Source: Pseudomonas putida W15Oct28
Lineage (GTDB): Bacteria > Pseudomonadota > Gammaproteobacteria > Pseudomonadales > Pseudomonadaceae
Direction of reading: 5' to 3'
NCBI RefSeq assembly: GCF_000708715.2
Contig: NZ_JENB01000021.1
Span: 1 to 64,000 of the forward strand
DNA length: 64,000 bases
Below the pieces are notes generated by a model. That model made no database searches. It worked only from the letters and a program-made list of their open reading frames with translations, and had not been told where the DNA came from. Position numbers and translations under genes: made by a program. Positions 1 to 8,300 of the stretch are shown here, piece after piece. How positions within the stretch are numbered: the first letter of the stretch is position 1; the number at the start of each line of letters is the position of its first letter.

Positions 1-1
1 G

Positions 2-25
2 TTCTGGCGGGCTCAACTGGATTAG
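2..25 (+). CDS. Possible 3' end of an upstream gene (comEC?)
   Basis: Seven codons (F-W-R-A-Q-L-D) end in TAG at 23-25. In other pseudomonads the gene before this exbB/exbD/lpxK cluster is comEC (DNA uptake channel), so this may be its C-terminus. The fragment is too short to identify by sequence, so the call rests on gene order alone. Confidence 0.3.
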   Translation, partial: FWRAQLD

Positions 26-56
26 GGGGGCTACCAGGTGTCCGCCGTTACATGTT

Positions 57-330
57 CAGCGCCTGTGAGATCGAGCGCCGCCCGCGCGGCGCATCGCCGG
101 CAAGCCAGCTCCCACATTTGTTTCGGGCCAGTCTCTGCTGTGCATTTACCGCTGCCCGCCTTGTGTGTCCCCTCTGATATCGAGGGTGCCGCTGCTGCTT
201 TTCATCAATATCCAGCCATGCGCCAAGGGTGCGCGCGCCTAAGAGGCAGGAGTAACTGGCCCGAAACAGATGTGGGAGCTGGCTTGCCGGCGATGCGCCG
301 CGCGGGCGGCGCTCGATCTCACAGGCGCTG
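57..330. repeat. Palindromic REP-core-REP element, copy A
   Basis: Two 76-nt inverted arms (57-132 and 255-330) match at 75 of 76 positions and flank a 122-nt core (133-254). Each arm holds a REP-like hairpin of the GCTGGCTTGCCGGCGAT type plus an outer segment, GAGATCGAGCGCCG. A second copy with a homologous core lies at 22668-22943. It has no coding capacity, so it looks like a non-autonomous mobile palindrome. The open frames that cross it are shadows. Confidence 0.8.
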
Positions 331-334
331 GAGC

Positions 335-407
335 ACCCAAGGCATGCACCTGTCAGCCCGGATGCCAACCCAAGGCATGTCCCTGACTGCCCTGATACCA
401 AGGCATG
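335..407 (+). repeat. Three short direct repeats
   Basis: ACCCAAGGCATG occurs at 335-346 and 368-379, and a variant lacking one C at 397-407. The spacing is 33 and then about 29 nt, just downstream of repeat copy A and upstream of exbB. No function can be assigned. The rest of 408-498 is the exbB leader, with an AAGGGG ribosome-binding site at 485-490. Confidence 0.6.
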
Positions 408-498
408 TCCACCCAACCCCAATTCCCTGACCTCCGGCAGATGAGCCCTCGGCGCGCCTATGGTAGAGTGGCGGCCTTTTTCCGAAGGGGCGTTTACT

Positions 499-1134
499 GT
501 GTGGGAATTGGTCAAGTCCGGTGGTTGGATGATGCTGCCGATCATTCTGAGTTCCATCGCTGCCATGGCTATCGTCGTCGAGCGCCTGTGGACCCTGCGC
601 GCCAGTCGCGTCACCCCGCCGCACCTGCTGGGCCAGGTATGGATGTGGATCAAGGACAAGCAACTGACCAGTGACAAGCTCAAGGCCCTGCGCGCCGATT
701 CGCCATTGGGCGAAATCCTTGCCGCAGGCCTGGCCAACTCGCGCCATGGCCGCGAAATCATGAAAGAGTGCATCGAGGAAGCCGCTTCGCGCGTCATCCA
801 CGAAATGGAGCGCTACATCGGCACCCTCGGCACCATTGCCGCCATGGCCCCGCTGCTAGGCCTGCTGGGTACCGTGCTGGGCATGATCGACATCTTCAGT
901 GCCTTCATGGGCTCGCAGATGACCGCCAATGCCTCCGTGCTGGCGGGTGGTATCTCCAAGGCCCTGGTCACCACTGCAGCTGGCCTGATGGTCGGTATCC
1001 CGGCAGTGTTCTTCCACCGCTTCCTGCTGCGCCGCATCGATGAGCTGGTGGTGGGCATGGAACAAGAGGCGATCAAACTGGTGGAAGTGATCCAGGGCGA
1101 CCGTGAAGTGGAAGTGGCCGGAGGCAAGGCGTGA
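499..1134 (+). CDS. exbB: ExbB/TolQ-type proton channel subunit
   Basis: An inner-membrane subunit of the ExbB-ExbD / TolQ-TolR / MotA family, which uses proton flow to energise a partner protein. It is 211 residues with an N-terminal membrane segment near residues 8-27 and the paired family helices around 112-140 and 155-180 (GTIAAMAPLLGLLGTVLGM and the following GISKALVTTAAGL). GTG at 499 is preferred because AAGGGG lies 8 nt upstream; an ATG at 460 has no ribosome-binding site. It overlaps exbD by 4 nt. No TonB-like gene is adjacent, so the powered partner is unknown. The position between comEC and lpxK suggests a housekeeping envelope role rather than iron uptake, but that is inference. 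Confidence 0.88.
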   Translation: MWELVKSGGWMMLPIILSSIAAMAIVVERLWTLRASRVTPPHLLGQVWMWIKDKQLTSDKLKALRADSPLGEILAAGLANSRHGREIMKECIEEAASRVIHEMERYIGTLGTIAAMAPLLGLLGTVLGMIDIFSAFMGSQMTANASVLAGGISKALVTTAAGLMVGIPAVFFHRFLLRRIDELVVGMEQEAIKLVEVIQGDREVEVAGGKA

Positions 1135-1565
1135 AGTTCCGGCGCAATCGCCAGCGGGAGAACGTCGACATCAACCTGGCGTCGCTGATCGACGTGGTGT
1201 TCGTCCTGCTGCTGTTCTTCGTGGTCACCACCACCTTTACCCGCGAGACCCAGCTGCGCGTCGAGCTGCCCGAGGCCGCCAGCGCCGAACAGCCGCCGGC
1301 CGACCAGGACAAGCTGGTGGAAATCACCATCAGCGCCGAAGGCGTGTATTCGGTGAATAATCACCTGCTGCCCAAGAGCGACCTGGCCACCCTGAGCGAA
1401 GCCATCGAGCGTGAGTCGGGCGGTGACAACAAGCTGCCGCTGGCCATCAGCGCCGACGGCAAGACCCCGCACCAGGCTGTGATCACCGCAATGGACGCCG
1501 CCGGCAAGCTCGGCTTCAGCCAGTTGCGCATGACCACCGTCGAGGCGGCCCAGGGAACGCCTTGA
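1131..1565 (+). CDS. exbD: ExbD/TolR-type energy transducer
   Basis: Partner of the preceding ExbB-like channel. It is 144 residues with a short cytoplasmic N-terminus, one membrane helix at about residues 15-35 containing the family's conserved aspartate (NLASLIDVVFVLLLFFVVTT), then a periplasmic domain. The GTG start lies inside the exbB stop (GTGA), so translation is coupled. The stop overlaps the lpxK start (TGATG). Length and topology are normal for ExbD/TolR. Which TonB- or TolA-like protein it serves cannot be told from the window. Confidence 0.88.
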   Translation: MKFRRNRQRENVDINLASLIDVVFVLLLFFVVTTTFTRETQLRVELPEAASAEQPPADQDKLVEITISAEGVYSVNNHLLPKSDLATLSEAIERESGGDNKLPLAISADGKTPHQAVITAMDAAGKLGFSQLRMTTVEAAQGTP

Positions 1566-2566
1566 TGGCTTTCGCCGACCGTTTGCTCGCCGCCTGGTAC
1601 GCCGGGCACCCAGCGCTGGCGCTGCTGCGCCCGCTGGAGGCGTTGTACCGCCGCGTGGTCACTCGCAAGCGGGCGCGTTTTCTCAGTGGCGAAAGTGCCA
1701 GCTACCGGGCGCCAGTGCCGGTCATCGTGGTGGGCAACATCACCGTGGGCGGTACCGGCAAGACGCCGATGATCCTCTGGCTGATCGAACACTGCCGCCA
1801 GCAGGGGCTGAAGGTGGGCGTGGTCAGCCGTGGCTATGGTGCCAAGCCGCCGCAGCTGCCTTGGCGGGTACAAGCCGACCAGCCGGCCGACCAGGCGGGC
1901 GATGAACCGCTGCTGATCGTGCAGCGCACCGGCGTGCCGCTGATGATCGACCCCGACCGTTCCCGCGCCGTGCAGGCGTTGCTGGCAAGCGAACCGCTCG
2001 ACCTGATCCTGTGCGACGACGGCATGCAGCACTACCGCCTGGCCCGCGACCTGGAACTGGTACTGATCGATGCCGCCCGCGGCCTGGGCAATGGCCGCTG
2101 CCTGCCGGCCGGCCCTTTGCGCGAGCCCGCCGAACGCCTGCAGGATGCTGACGCAGTGCTGTTCAACGGTGCCAGTGCCGACCGCGCCGATGGTTTTGGC
2201 TTCTGCCTGCAGCCGTCCGCCCTGGTCAACCTGCGCAGCGGCGAGCGCCGTGCCCTCGACCATTTCCCCGCAGGCCAGCGCCTGCACGCGGTGGCCGGTA
2301 TCGGCAACCCGCAACGTTTCTTCAATACCCTGCTGGGGCTAAACTGGCAGCCGGTGCCGCACCCCTTCGCCGACCATGCACAGTTCAGCGCCCAGAGCCT
2401 GGCCTTCAGCCCGCCGCTGCCGCTGGTGATGACCGAGAAGGATGCGGTGAAATGCCGGGCCTTCGCCGCTGACGACTGGTGGTACCTGGCCGTCGAGGCA
2501 CAGCCTACGCAGGCGTTCAGTGCCTGGTTCGACAGCCAGCTGCAGCGCCTGCTGCGCAAGCCCTGA
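1565..2566 (+). CDS. lpxK: Tetraacyldisaccharide 4'-kinase
   Basis: Phosphorylates the 4' position of the lipid A disaccharide precursor at the cytoplasmic face of the inner membrane. It is 333 residues with an N-terminal hydrophobic anchor and a P-loop at about residues 56-64 (GNITVGGTGKTP), followed by the characteristic DDGMQHYRLARDLELVLID stretch. ATG at 1565 overlaps the exbD stop by one base. It clusters with kdsB (Kdo activation), so this operon supplies the inner core of lipopolysaccharide. Full length. Confidence 0.96.
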   Translation: MAFADRLLAAWYAGHPALALLRPLEALYRRVVTRKRARFLSGESASYRAPVPVIVVGNITVGGTGKTPMILWLIEHCRQQGLKVGVVSRGYGAKPPQLPWRVQADQPADQAGDEPLLIVQRTGVPLMIDPDRSRAVQALLASEPLDLILCDDGMQHYRLARDLELVLIDAARGLGNGRCLPAGPLREPAERLQDADAVLFNGASADRADGFGFCLQPSALVNLRSGERRALDHFPAGQRLHAVAGIGNPQRFFNTLLGLNWQPVPHPFADHAQFSAQSLAFSPPLPLVMTEKDAVKCRAFAADDWWYLAVEAQPTQAFSAWFDSQLQRLLRKP

Positions 2567-2610
2567 GCCCGTTTTCAATTTCCGGCCACCCGGCCTAAAG
2601 GAAGCCTCCA

Positions 2611-2796
2611 ATGGACACCAAACTGCTCGATATCCTGGCCTGCCCGATCACCAAGGGCCCGCTCAAGCTCAGCGCCGACAAGACCGAGCTGATCAGCAAG
2701 GGCGCTGGCCTGGCCTATCCGATCCGCGACGGCATCCCGGTCATGCTGGAAAGCGAGGCGCGCACCCTGACTGACGACGAGCGTCTGGACAAATGA
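2611..2796 (+). CDS. Trm112/YcaR-family small protein
   Basis: A 61-residue protein of the bacterial Trm112-like (YcaR) family, almost always found between lpxK and kdsB in gammaproteobacteria. Its bacterial role is not settled. The family signature LLDILACP and the AYPIRDGIPVML segment are clear. Only the first cysteine (C11) remains; where relatives have a CPxC-type pair and a later cysteine, this protein has CPIT and LISK, so it probably does not bind zinc in the usual way. A ribosome-binding site (AAGGAAG) precedes the ATG. The stop overlaps the kdsB start by 3 nt. Confidence 0.85.
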   Translation: MDTKLLDILACPITKGPLKLSADKTELISKGAGLAYPIRDGIPVMLESEARTLTDDERLDK

Positions 2797-3557
2797 GCCT
2801 GGACTTCACCGTGGTGATTCCCGCCCGGCTGCGCTCCACACGCCTGCCAGGCAAGCCGCTGCTGGCGATTGCTGGCAAGCCGATGGTGCAGCATGTGTGG
2901 GAGCAGGCGCGCAAAAGTGCTGCCAGCCGTGTGGTCATCGCCACCGACGACAGCAGCATTTTCGAAGCCTGCCAGGCTTTTGGCGCCGAAGTGCTGATGA
3001 CCCGTGCCGACCATGAATCGGGCACCGACCGCCTGGCCGAAGTGGCGGCGCACCTGGGCTTGGCGGCTGATGCCATCGTGGTCAACGTGCAGGGCGACGA
3101 GCCGCTGATCCCGCCGGTGATCATCGACCAGGTGGCGGCCAACCTGGCTGCGCACCCGGAAGCCGGCATCGCCACCCTGGCCGAGCCGATTCATGAGCCG
3201 GAAACCGTGTTCAACCCCAACGCGGTCAAGGTGGTGAGCGACAAGCACGGCCTGGCCCTGACGTTCAGCCGCGCGCCGCTGCCCTGGGCCCGCGATGCCT
3301 TTGCCAAGGGCCGCAACGTGCTGCCAGAAGGCGTGCCGTATCGCCGTCACATCGGCATGTACGCCTACCGCGTCGGCTTCCTGCAGGACTTTGTCGGTTG
3401 GGGCCCATGCTGGCTCGAACAGACCGAAGCGCTGGAGCAACTGCGTGCCTTGTGGCACGGCGTGCGCATTCACGTCGAGGACGCTATCGAGGCGCCTGCC
3501 GTGGGTGTTGATACCCCTGAAGACCTGGAGCGCGTACGGCGCTTGCTGGAGGCTTGA
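2793..3557 (+). CDS. kdsB: CMP-Kdo synthetase (3-deoxy-manno-octulosonate cytidylyltransferase)
   Basis: Activates Kdo with CTP to give CMP-Kdo for lipopolysaccharide inner-core assembly in the cytoplasm. It is 254 residues, the normal length. The N-terminal nucleotide-binding signature VVIPARLRSTRLPGKPL is present, as are VNVQGDEPL and the HIGMYAYR region. It starts inside the stop of the Trm112-like gene (ATGA) and ends one base into the next start (TGATG). The tight coupling with lpxK fits coordinated lipid A-Kdo supply. Confidence 0.97.
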   Translation: MSLDFTVVIPARLRSTRLPGKPLLAIAGKPMVQHVWEQARKSAASRVVIATDDSSIFEACQAFGAEVLMTRADHESGTDRLAEVAAHLGLAADAIVVNVQGDEPLIPPVIIDQVAANLAAHPEAGIATLAEPIHEPETVFNPNAVKVVSDKHGLALTFSRAPLPWARDAFAKGRNVLPEGVPYRRHIGMYAYRVGFLQDFVGWGPCWLEQTEALEQLRALWHGVRIHVEDAIEAPAVGVDTPEDLERVRRLLEA

Positions 3558-4021
3558 TGCGCGTCCTGTTCGTCTGTCTGGGCAATATCTGCCGCTCGCC
3601 TACCGCCGAAGGCGTGCTGCGCCATCAATTGCAGGCCGCCGGGCTTGCCGACCGGGTGCAAGTGGCTTCTGCCGGCACCGGCGACTGGCATGTCGGCAAG
3701 GCGCCAGACAGCCGCACCTGCAAGGCGGCGCTGGCACGCGGTTACGACCTGTCGCCGCAGCGTGCCCAGCAGGTCAAGGCGGCGCATTTTGCCGAGTACG
3801 ACCTGATCCTGGCCATGGACGAGAGCAACCTGCGCGATCTGCGCGCCCTGCGCCCGCACACCGCAGTGGGCGAACTCGACCTGTTCCTGCGCCGTTATGA
3901 TTCAGTGCTGGATGAAGTACCGGACCCGTACTACGGCGGTGCCGACGGCTTCGAGCAGGTGCTCGACCTGGTCGAGGCGGCCTGCCAGGCGCTGGTGCTC
4001 GAAATCAAGGGGCGGCTATGA
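3557..4021 (+). CDS. Low-molecular-weight protein-tyrosine phosphatase
   Basis: A cytoplasmic phosphatase of the LMW-PTP family, 154 residues. The catalytic C(X5)R loop is at the N-terminus (FVCLGNICRSPT) and the general acid is in DPYYGG near residue 127. The start chosen is ATG 3557, which overlaps the kdsB stop; an in-frame TTG one codon earlier is unlikely. It overlaps murB by 4 nt. No capsule or exopolysaccharide tyrosine kinase is adjacent, so the substrate is unknown. The same position, between kdsB and murB, is conserved in other pseudomonads. Confidence 0.92.
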   Translation: MRVLFVCLGNICRSPTAEGVLRHQLQAAGLADRVQVASAGTGDWHVGKAPDSRTCKAALARGYDLSPQRAQQVKAAHFAEYDLILAMDESNLRDLRALRPHTAVGELDLFLRRYDSVLDEVPDPYYGGADGFEQVLDLVEAACQALVLEIKGRL

Positions 4022-5037
4022 CAGAGCAGTGGCAGGAGCAGGTATCGCTCAAGCCGTACAACACCTTCGGCATCGACGTGAAGGCACGTTATTTCAGCCA
4101 GGCGCAGGACGACCAGCAGGTGCGTCAGGCATTGGGCCAGGCGCAGCAGCGCGGCCTGCCGGTATTGGTGATCGGTGGTGGCAGCAACCTGCTGCTGACC
4201 CGCGATATCGACGCGCTGGTGCTGCACATGGCCAGCCGTGGTCGCCGAATGCTCAGCGACGACGGAGAACGCGTGGTGGTCGAGGCCGAGGCCGGTGAGC
4301 CGTGGCACGCGTTTGTGCAATGGACACTGGCGCAGGGCTACTGCGGGCTGGAGAACCTCAGCCTGATCCCCGGCACCGTGGGCGCCGCGCCGATGCAGAA
4401 CGTGGGCGCCTATGGGGTGGAGATCAAGGACGTGTTTGCCGGCCTGACCGCCCTGGACCGCGAGACGGGCGAACTGCATGACTTCGGTTTGGCGGAATGT
4501 GCCTTCGGTTATCGCGATAGCCTGTTCAAACGCAACCCTGGGCGCTGGTTGATCCTGCGCGTGCGTTTTGCCTTGAGCCGCACCCTGCAGGCCCACCTGG
4601 ACTATGGCCCGGTGCGTCAGCGCCTGGCGGAGCAGGGCGTGACTGAGCCGACCGCGCTGGCGATCAGTGATGCTATTTGCAGCATTCGCCGCGAAAAGCT
4701 GCCAGACCCGTTGGAGCTCGGCAATGCCGGAAGCTTTTTCAAGAACCCGGTAGTGTCGGCTGAGCAGGTCGAGCGTATTCGTGCGCAGTACCCGGCAGTG
4801 GTGGCTTATCCTCTGGCCGACGGCCAGGCGAAGCTGGCGGCTGGCTGGTTGATCGAGCAGGCGGGCTGGAAGGGCCATCGCGACGGTGATGCGGGCGTGC
4901 ATCGCTTGCAGTCGCTGGTGCTGGTCAACTACGGCCAGGCGAGCGGGGCGCAGATGCATGCGCTGGCGCAGCAGATCCAGGCAGATATCCTGGAGCGGTT
5001 CGGGGTGGTGCTGGAGATGGAACCTAACCTCTATTGA
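4018..5037 (+). CDS. murB: UDP-N-acetylenolpyruvoylglucosamine reductase
   Basis: FAD- and NADPH-dependent enzyme of the second committed step of peptidoglycan precursor synthesis. It is 339 residues, type I. Visible motifs are the FAD-binding GGGSNLL near residue 55, the VGAAPMQNVGAYGVEI segment, the type I tyrosine loop (FGYRDSLFK), and GNAGSFFKNP with the proton-donor serine. ATG at 4018 overlaps the phosphatase stop. It is the last gene of the operon and is followed by three REP sequences and a terminator shared with convergent rne. Confidence 0.97.
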   Translation: MTEQWQEQVSLKPYNTFGIDVKARYFSQAQDDQQVRQALGQAQQRGLPVLVIGGGSNLLLTRDIDALVLHMASRGRRMLSDDGERVVVEAEAGEPWHAFVQWTLAQGYCGLENLSLIPGTVGAAPMQNVGAYGVEIKDVFAGLTALDRETGELHDFGLAECAFGYRDSLFKRNPGRWLILRVRFALSRTLQAHLDYGPVRQRLAEQGVTEPTALAISDAICSIRREKLPDPLELGNAGSFFKNPVVSAEQVERIRAQYPAVVAYPLADGQAKLAAGWLIEQAGWKGHRDGDAGVHRLQSLVLVNYGQASGAQMHALAQQIQADILERFGVVLEMEPNLY

Positions 5038-5054
5038 TTCATTGGCTGAGCTGG

Positions 5055-5204
5055 CCCTTTCGCGGCTAAAGCCGCTCCCACGGGGTTTGCACTGGGCCTG
5101 AGGGTGGTGAAGTTCCTGTGGGAGCGGGTTCACCCGCGAACACCGGCAAAGCCGGTGCCATACACCGCGTTGCATTCTTCGCGGGCGCGCCCGCTCCCAC
5201 AGGA
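5055..5204. repeat. Three REP palindromes downstream of murB
   Basis: P. putida-type REP units lie at about 5055-5086, 5114-5147 and 5175-5204. The second reads GTGGGAGCGGGTTCACCCGCG and the third is its inverted relative (CGCGGGCGCGCCCGCTCCCAC). They fill the murB-rne convergent spacer. REPs in this group are intergenic and may act as transcript ends or nucleoid-protein sites. Confidence 0.8.
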
Positions 5205-5293
5205 CCTGCGTCTCGCTCAAAACAGGCAATTGACGCGATCCCTGTGTGCGGATTTCCCCGCGAAGAGGCCGGTACAGTAAACACCCGGCCAAG

Positions 5294-5329
5294 AAAAAGC
5301 CCCGCCAGTTCGCACTGGCGGGGCTTTTT
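5294..5329. terminator. Bidirectional terminator between murB and rne
   Basis: An 11-bp perfect stem (GCCCCGCCAGT / ACTGGCGGGGC, 5299-5309 with 5314-5324) is flanked by A5 on the left and T5 on the right. It can therefore end both the murB operon (+) and rne (-). Confidence 0.9.
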
Positions 5330-5345
5330 CATTCAGCCTTGGCTA

Positions 5346-8300
5346 TCAACCGTGATGAGGCTTGTGCTCATCGGCGGCTTCCAGGGCGGGCTCCTCGGTC
5401 GCTACAGCAGCTTCCTGCGCGGCTTTGGCGGCGGCCTCGGCTTCGCGCTTGCGGCGGCGCACTTCACGCGGGTCGTTCGGCGCACGGCCGTTGGCCAGCA
5501 TGACAGTGGCAGCTTCTGCCTCTACCGGGGCTTCGACCGGGGCAGGCTCGACGACCACAGGTGCAGGCTCGGCCGCCACTTCTGGCTGGGCTTCGACAGC
5601 CGGTGCAGGCTGCTCGGCAACCGGAGCGGTTTCAATCACGGCCGGAGCCTGTTCGATCTCACCCGCTTCGACGGCAGGCGCTTCAACAGGGGCTTCGGCA
5701 ACGATCACCGGCTCGGCAGCAGGCGCTTCTTCAATCACCGGCTGCGGAGCGACTTCGACCACTGGTTCGGCAGTGACCTCGGCCACGACTACCGGCTCGC
5801 TGAAAGGCTGCTCGACCACTGGGGCTAAGGCAACTTCCTCAGCCTTGGCGACAGCTTCAACCTGCTCGACCTTTTCAACCTGCTCGACCGGCGGGACGGC
5901 TTGGCTGTTGTCGGTCTCTGCTACGGCAGCGACTTCGGCGGTGGCAAGCTCGGCCTGCTGGTTGGCCTGGGCTTCGGCGTCGGCGCTGATGTTGCTGCTG
6001 GCAACAGCGGCAGTCACAGCCAGGCCGGCGGCCAGTTCGGCACCCAGCTCGGTGGCCTGATGCTGTTGTGGCTGCTCTTCGCTGCCTTCTTCCTCTTCGC
6101 CACCGTCGATCAGTTCGCCATTGGCGTTGCGCTGGCGCTCACGACGGTTGCTGCGACGACGCTGACCACGGGAGCGGCGGCGCGGACGCTCGCCATCGGT
6201 GCCTTCCTGTTCGTCTTGCAGCAACTCTTCGTTCGGCAGTTGCTCATCGGACAGTTCGGCAGCCTGCTCGGCCGCTTCTTCGGCTACGCGTGGCTGGCGC
6301 TCTTCGCGTGGAGGGCGTGGGGCACGTTCTTCGCGGGGAGCACGCTCTTCACGAGGAGCGCGTTCTTCGCGGGGGGTGCGCTCTTCACGCGGGGCACGTT
6401 CTTCGCGAGGTGCGCGCTCTTCACGCGGAGCACGCTCTTCACGCGGAGCACGTTCTTCACGGGCTACACGCTCTTCACGTGGCTGGCGCTCTTCGCGTTC
6501 GGCTGGCGGGGTGGCATCCAGCGGCTCACGCAGTTCGCGCACGCGCTCTTCACTGCGGTTGCTGCGACGGTCTTCGCGCGGCTGGCGTGGGGCGCGTTCT
6601 TCGCGCGGTGCACGCTCTTCGCGTGGGGCACGTTCTTCACGAGGTGCACGCTCTTCACGTGGGGCACGTTCTTCACGAGGTGCACGCTCTTCGCGCGGGG
6701 CGCGCTCGGCACGCTCTTCACGCGGTTTACGCTCTTCGTCGCGGCGGCCGTTGCGGTTGCGGCTCTGCTGACGGCCGTTGCGGCGCTCCTCGTTGCGCGG
6801 GCCGCGCTCGGCGGCCGGTTTATCGGCGACGACCGGCGCAGCAGCAGGCTCGTCCTTGCCGGCGAACAGGCTGACCAGCGACTTCACCAGGCCTTTGAAC
6901 AGGCTTGGCTCCGGGGCGCTTGGGGCCGGGGCGGCCGGGGCGACAGGCTGAGGTTCTTCAGCAACCGGTACAGGCGCCGGGGCGGTCTTCACCGCTGCTT
7001 CCTGGCGAACCAGGGTGCGAGTGGCGGTCTGCTGTGGTGCCTCTTCGGTTTCGGTGGTGGCGATCTCGTAGCTGGACTGGTTGTTCAGCACTTCCGGGTT
7101 GTCGTCGCGCAGGCGCTGGACTTCGAAGTGCGGCGTTTCCAGATGATCGTTCGGCAGGATGATGATGCGCGCACGGGTGCGCAGTTCGATCTTGGTGATC
7201 GAGTTGCGCTTCTCGTTGAGCAGGAACGCGGCCACCGGGATCGGCACTTGTGCACGGACTTCGGCGGTGCGGTCCTTCAGGGCTTCTTCTTCGATCAGGC
7301 GCAGGATGGCCAGCGACAGCGACTCGACGTCACGGATGATGCCGGTGCCGGAGCAGCGCGGGCAGACGATGCCGCTGCTTTCGCCCAGCGATGGGCGCAG
7401 GCGCTGACGGGACATTTCCAGCAGGCCGAAGCGCGAAATGCGGCCAACCTGAACGCGGGCACGGTCGGCTTCCAGGCACTCACGCACGCGTTCTTCAACG
7501 GCACGCTGGTTTTTCGCCGGGGTCATGTCGATGAAGTCGATGACGATCAGGCCGCCGATGTCACGCAGGCGCAGTTGGCGGGCGATTTCCTCGGCCGCTT
7601 CCAGGTTGGTCTGCAGTGCGGTTTCTTCGATGTCGCTGCCTTTGGTGGCGCGCGCCGAGTTGATGTCGATGGACACCAGGGCTTCGGTCGGGTCGATCAC
7701 GATCGAGCCACCGGACGGCAGGTCGACCACGCGCTGGAAGGCGGTCTCGATCTGGCTTTCGATCTGGAAGCGGTTGAACAGCGGTACGCTGTCTTCGTAC
7801 AGCTTCACCTTGCTGGCGTACTGCGGCATCACCTGGCGGATGAAGGTCAGGGCTTCTTCCTGGGCATCGATGCTGTCGATCAGCACTTCGCCGATGTCCT
7901 GGCGCAGGTAGTCGCGGATGGCGCGGATGATGACGTTGCTTTCCTGGTAGATCAGGAATGGCGCAGCGCGGTCCAGGGACGCTTCCTTGATGGCGGTCCA
8001 CAGCTGCAGCAGGTAGTCGAGGTCCCATTGCATTTCTTCGCTGCTGCGGCCAAGGCCGGCAGTGCGCACGATCAGGCCCATGTCGCCCGGCACGGTCAGG
8101 CCGTTCAGGGCTTCGCGCAGTTCGTTGCGCTCTTCGCCTTCGATGCGGCGGGAGATGCCGCCGGCACGCGGGTTGTTGGGCATCAGCACCAGGTAGCGGC
8201 CAGCCAGGCTGATGAAGGTGGTGAGGGCGGCGCCTTTGTTGCCGCGCTCTTCCTTCTCGACCTGGACGATGACTTCCTGGCCTTCGCTGAGCACTTCCTT

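Noticed and set aside
48..801. Minus-strand open frames across the left repeat and exbB
   Set aside because: They run through the palindromic element and antisense to exbB; no ribosome-binding site or family similarity.
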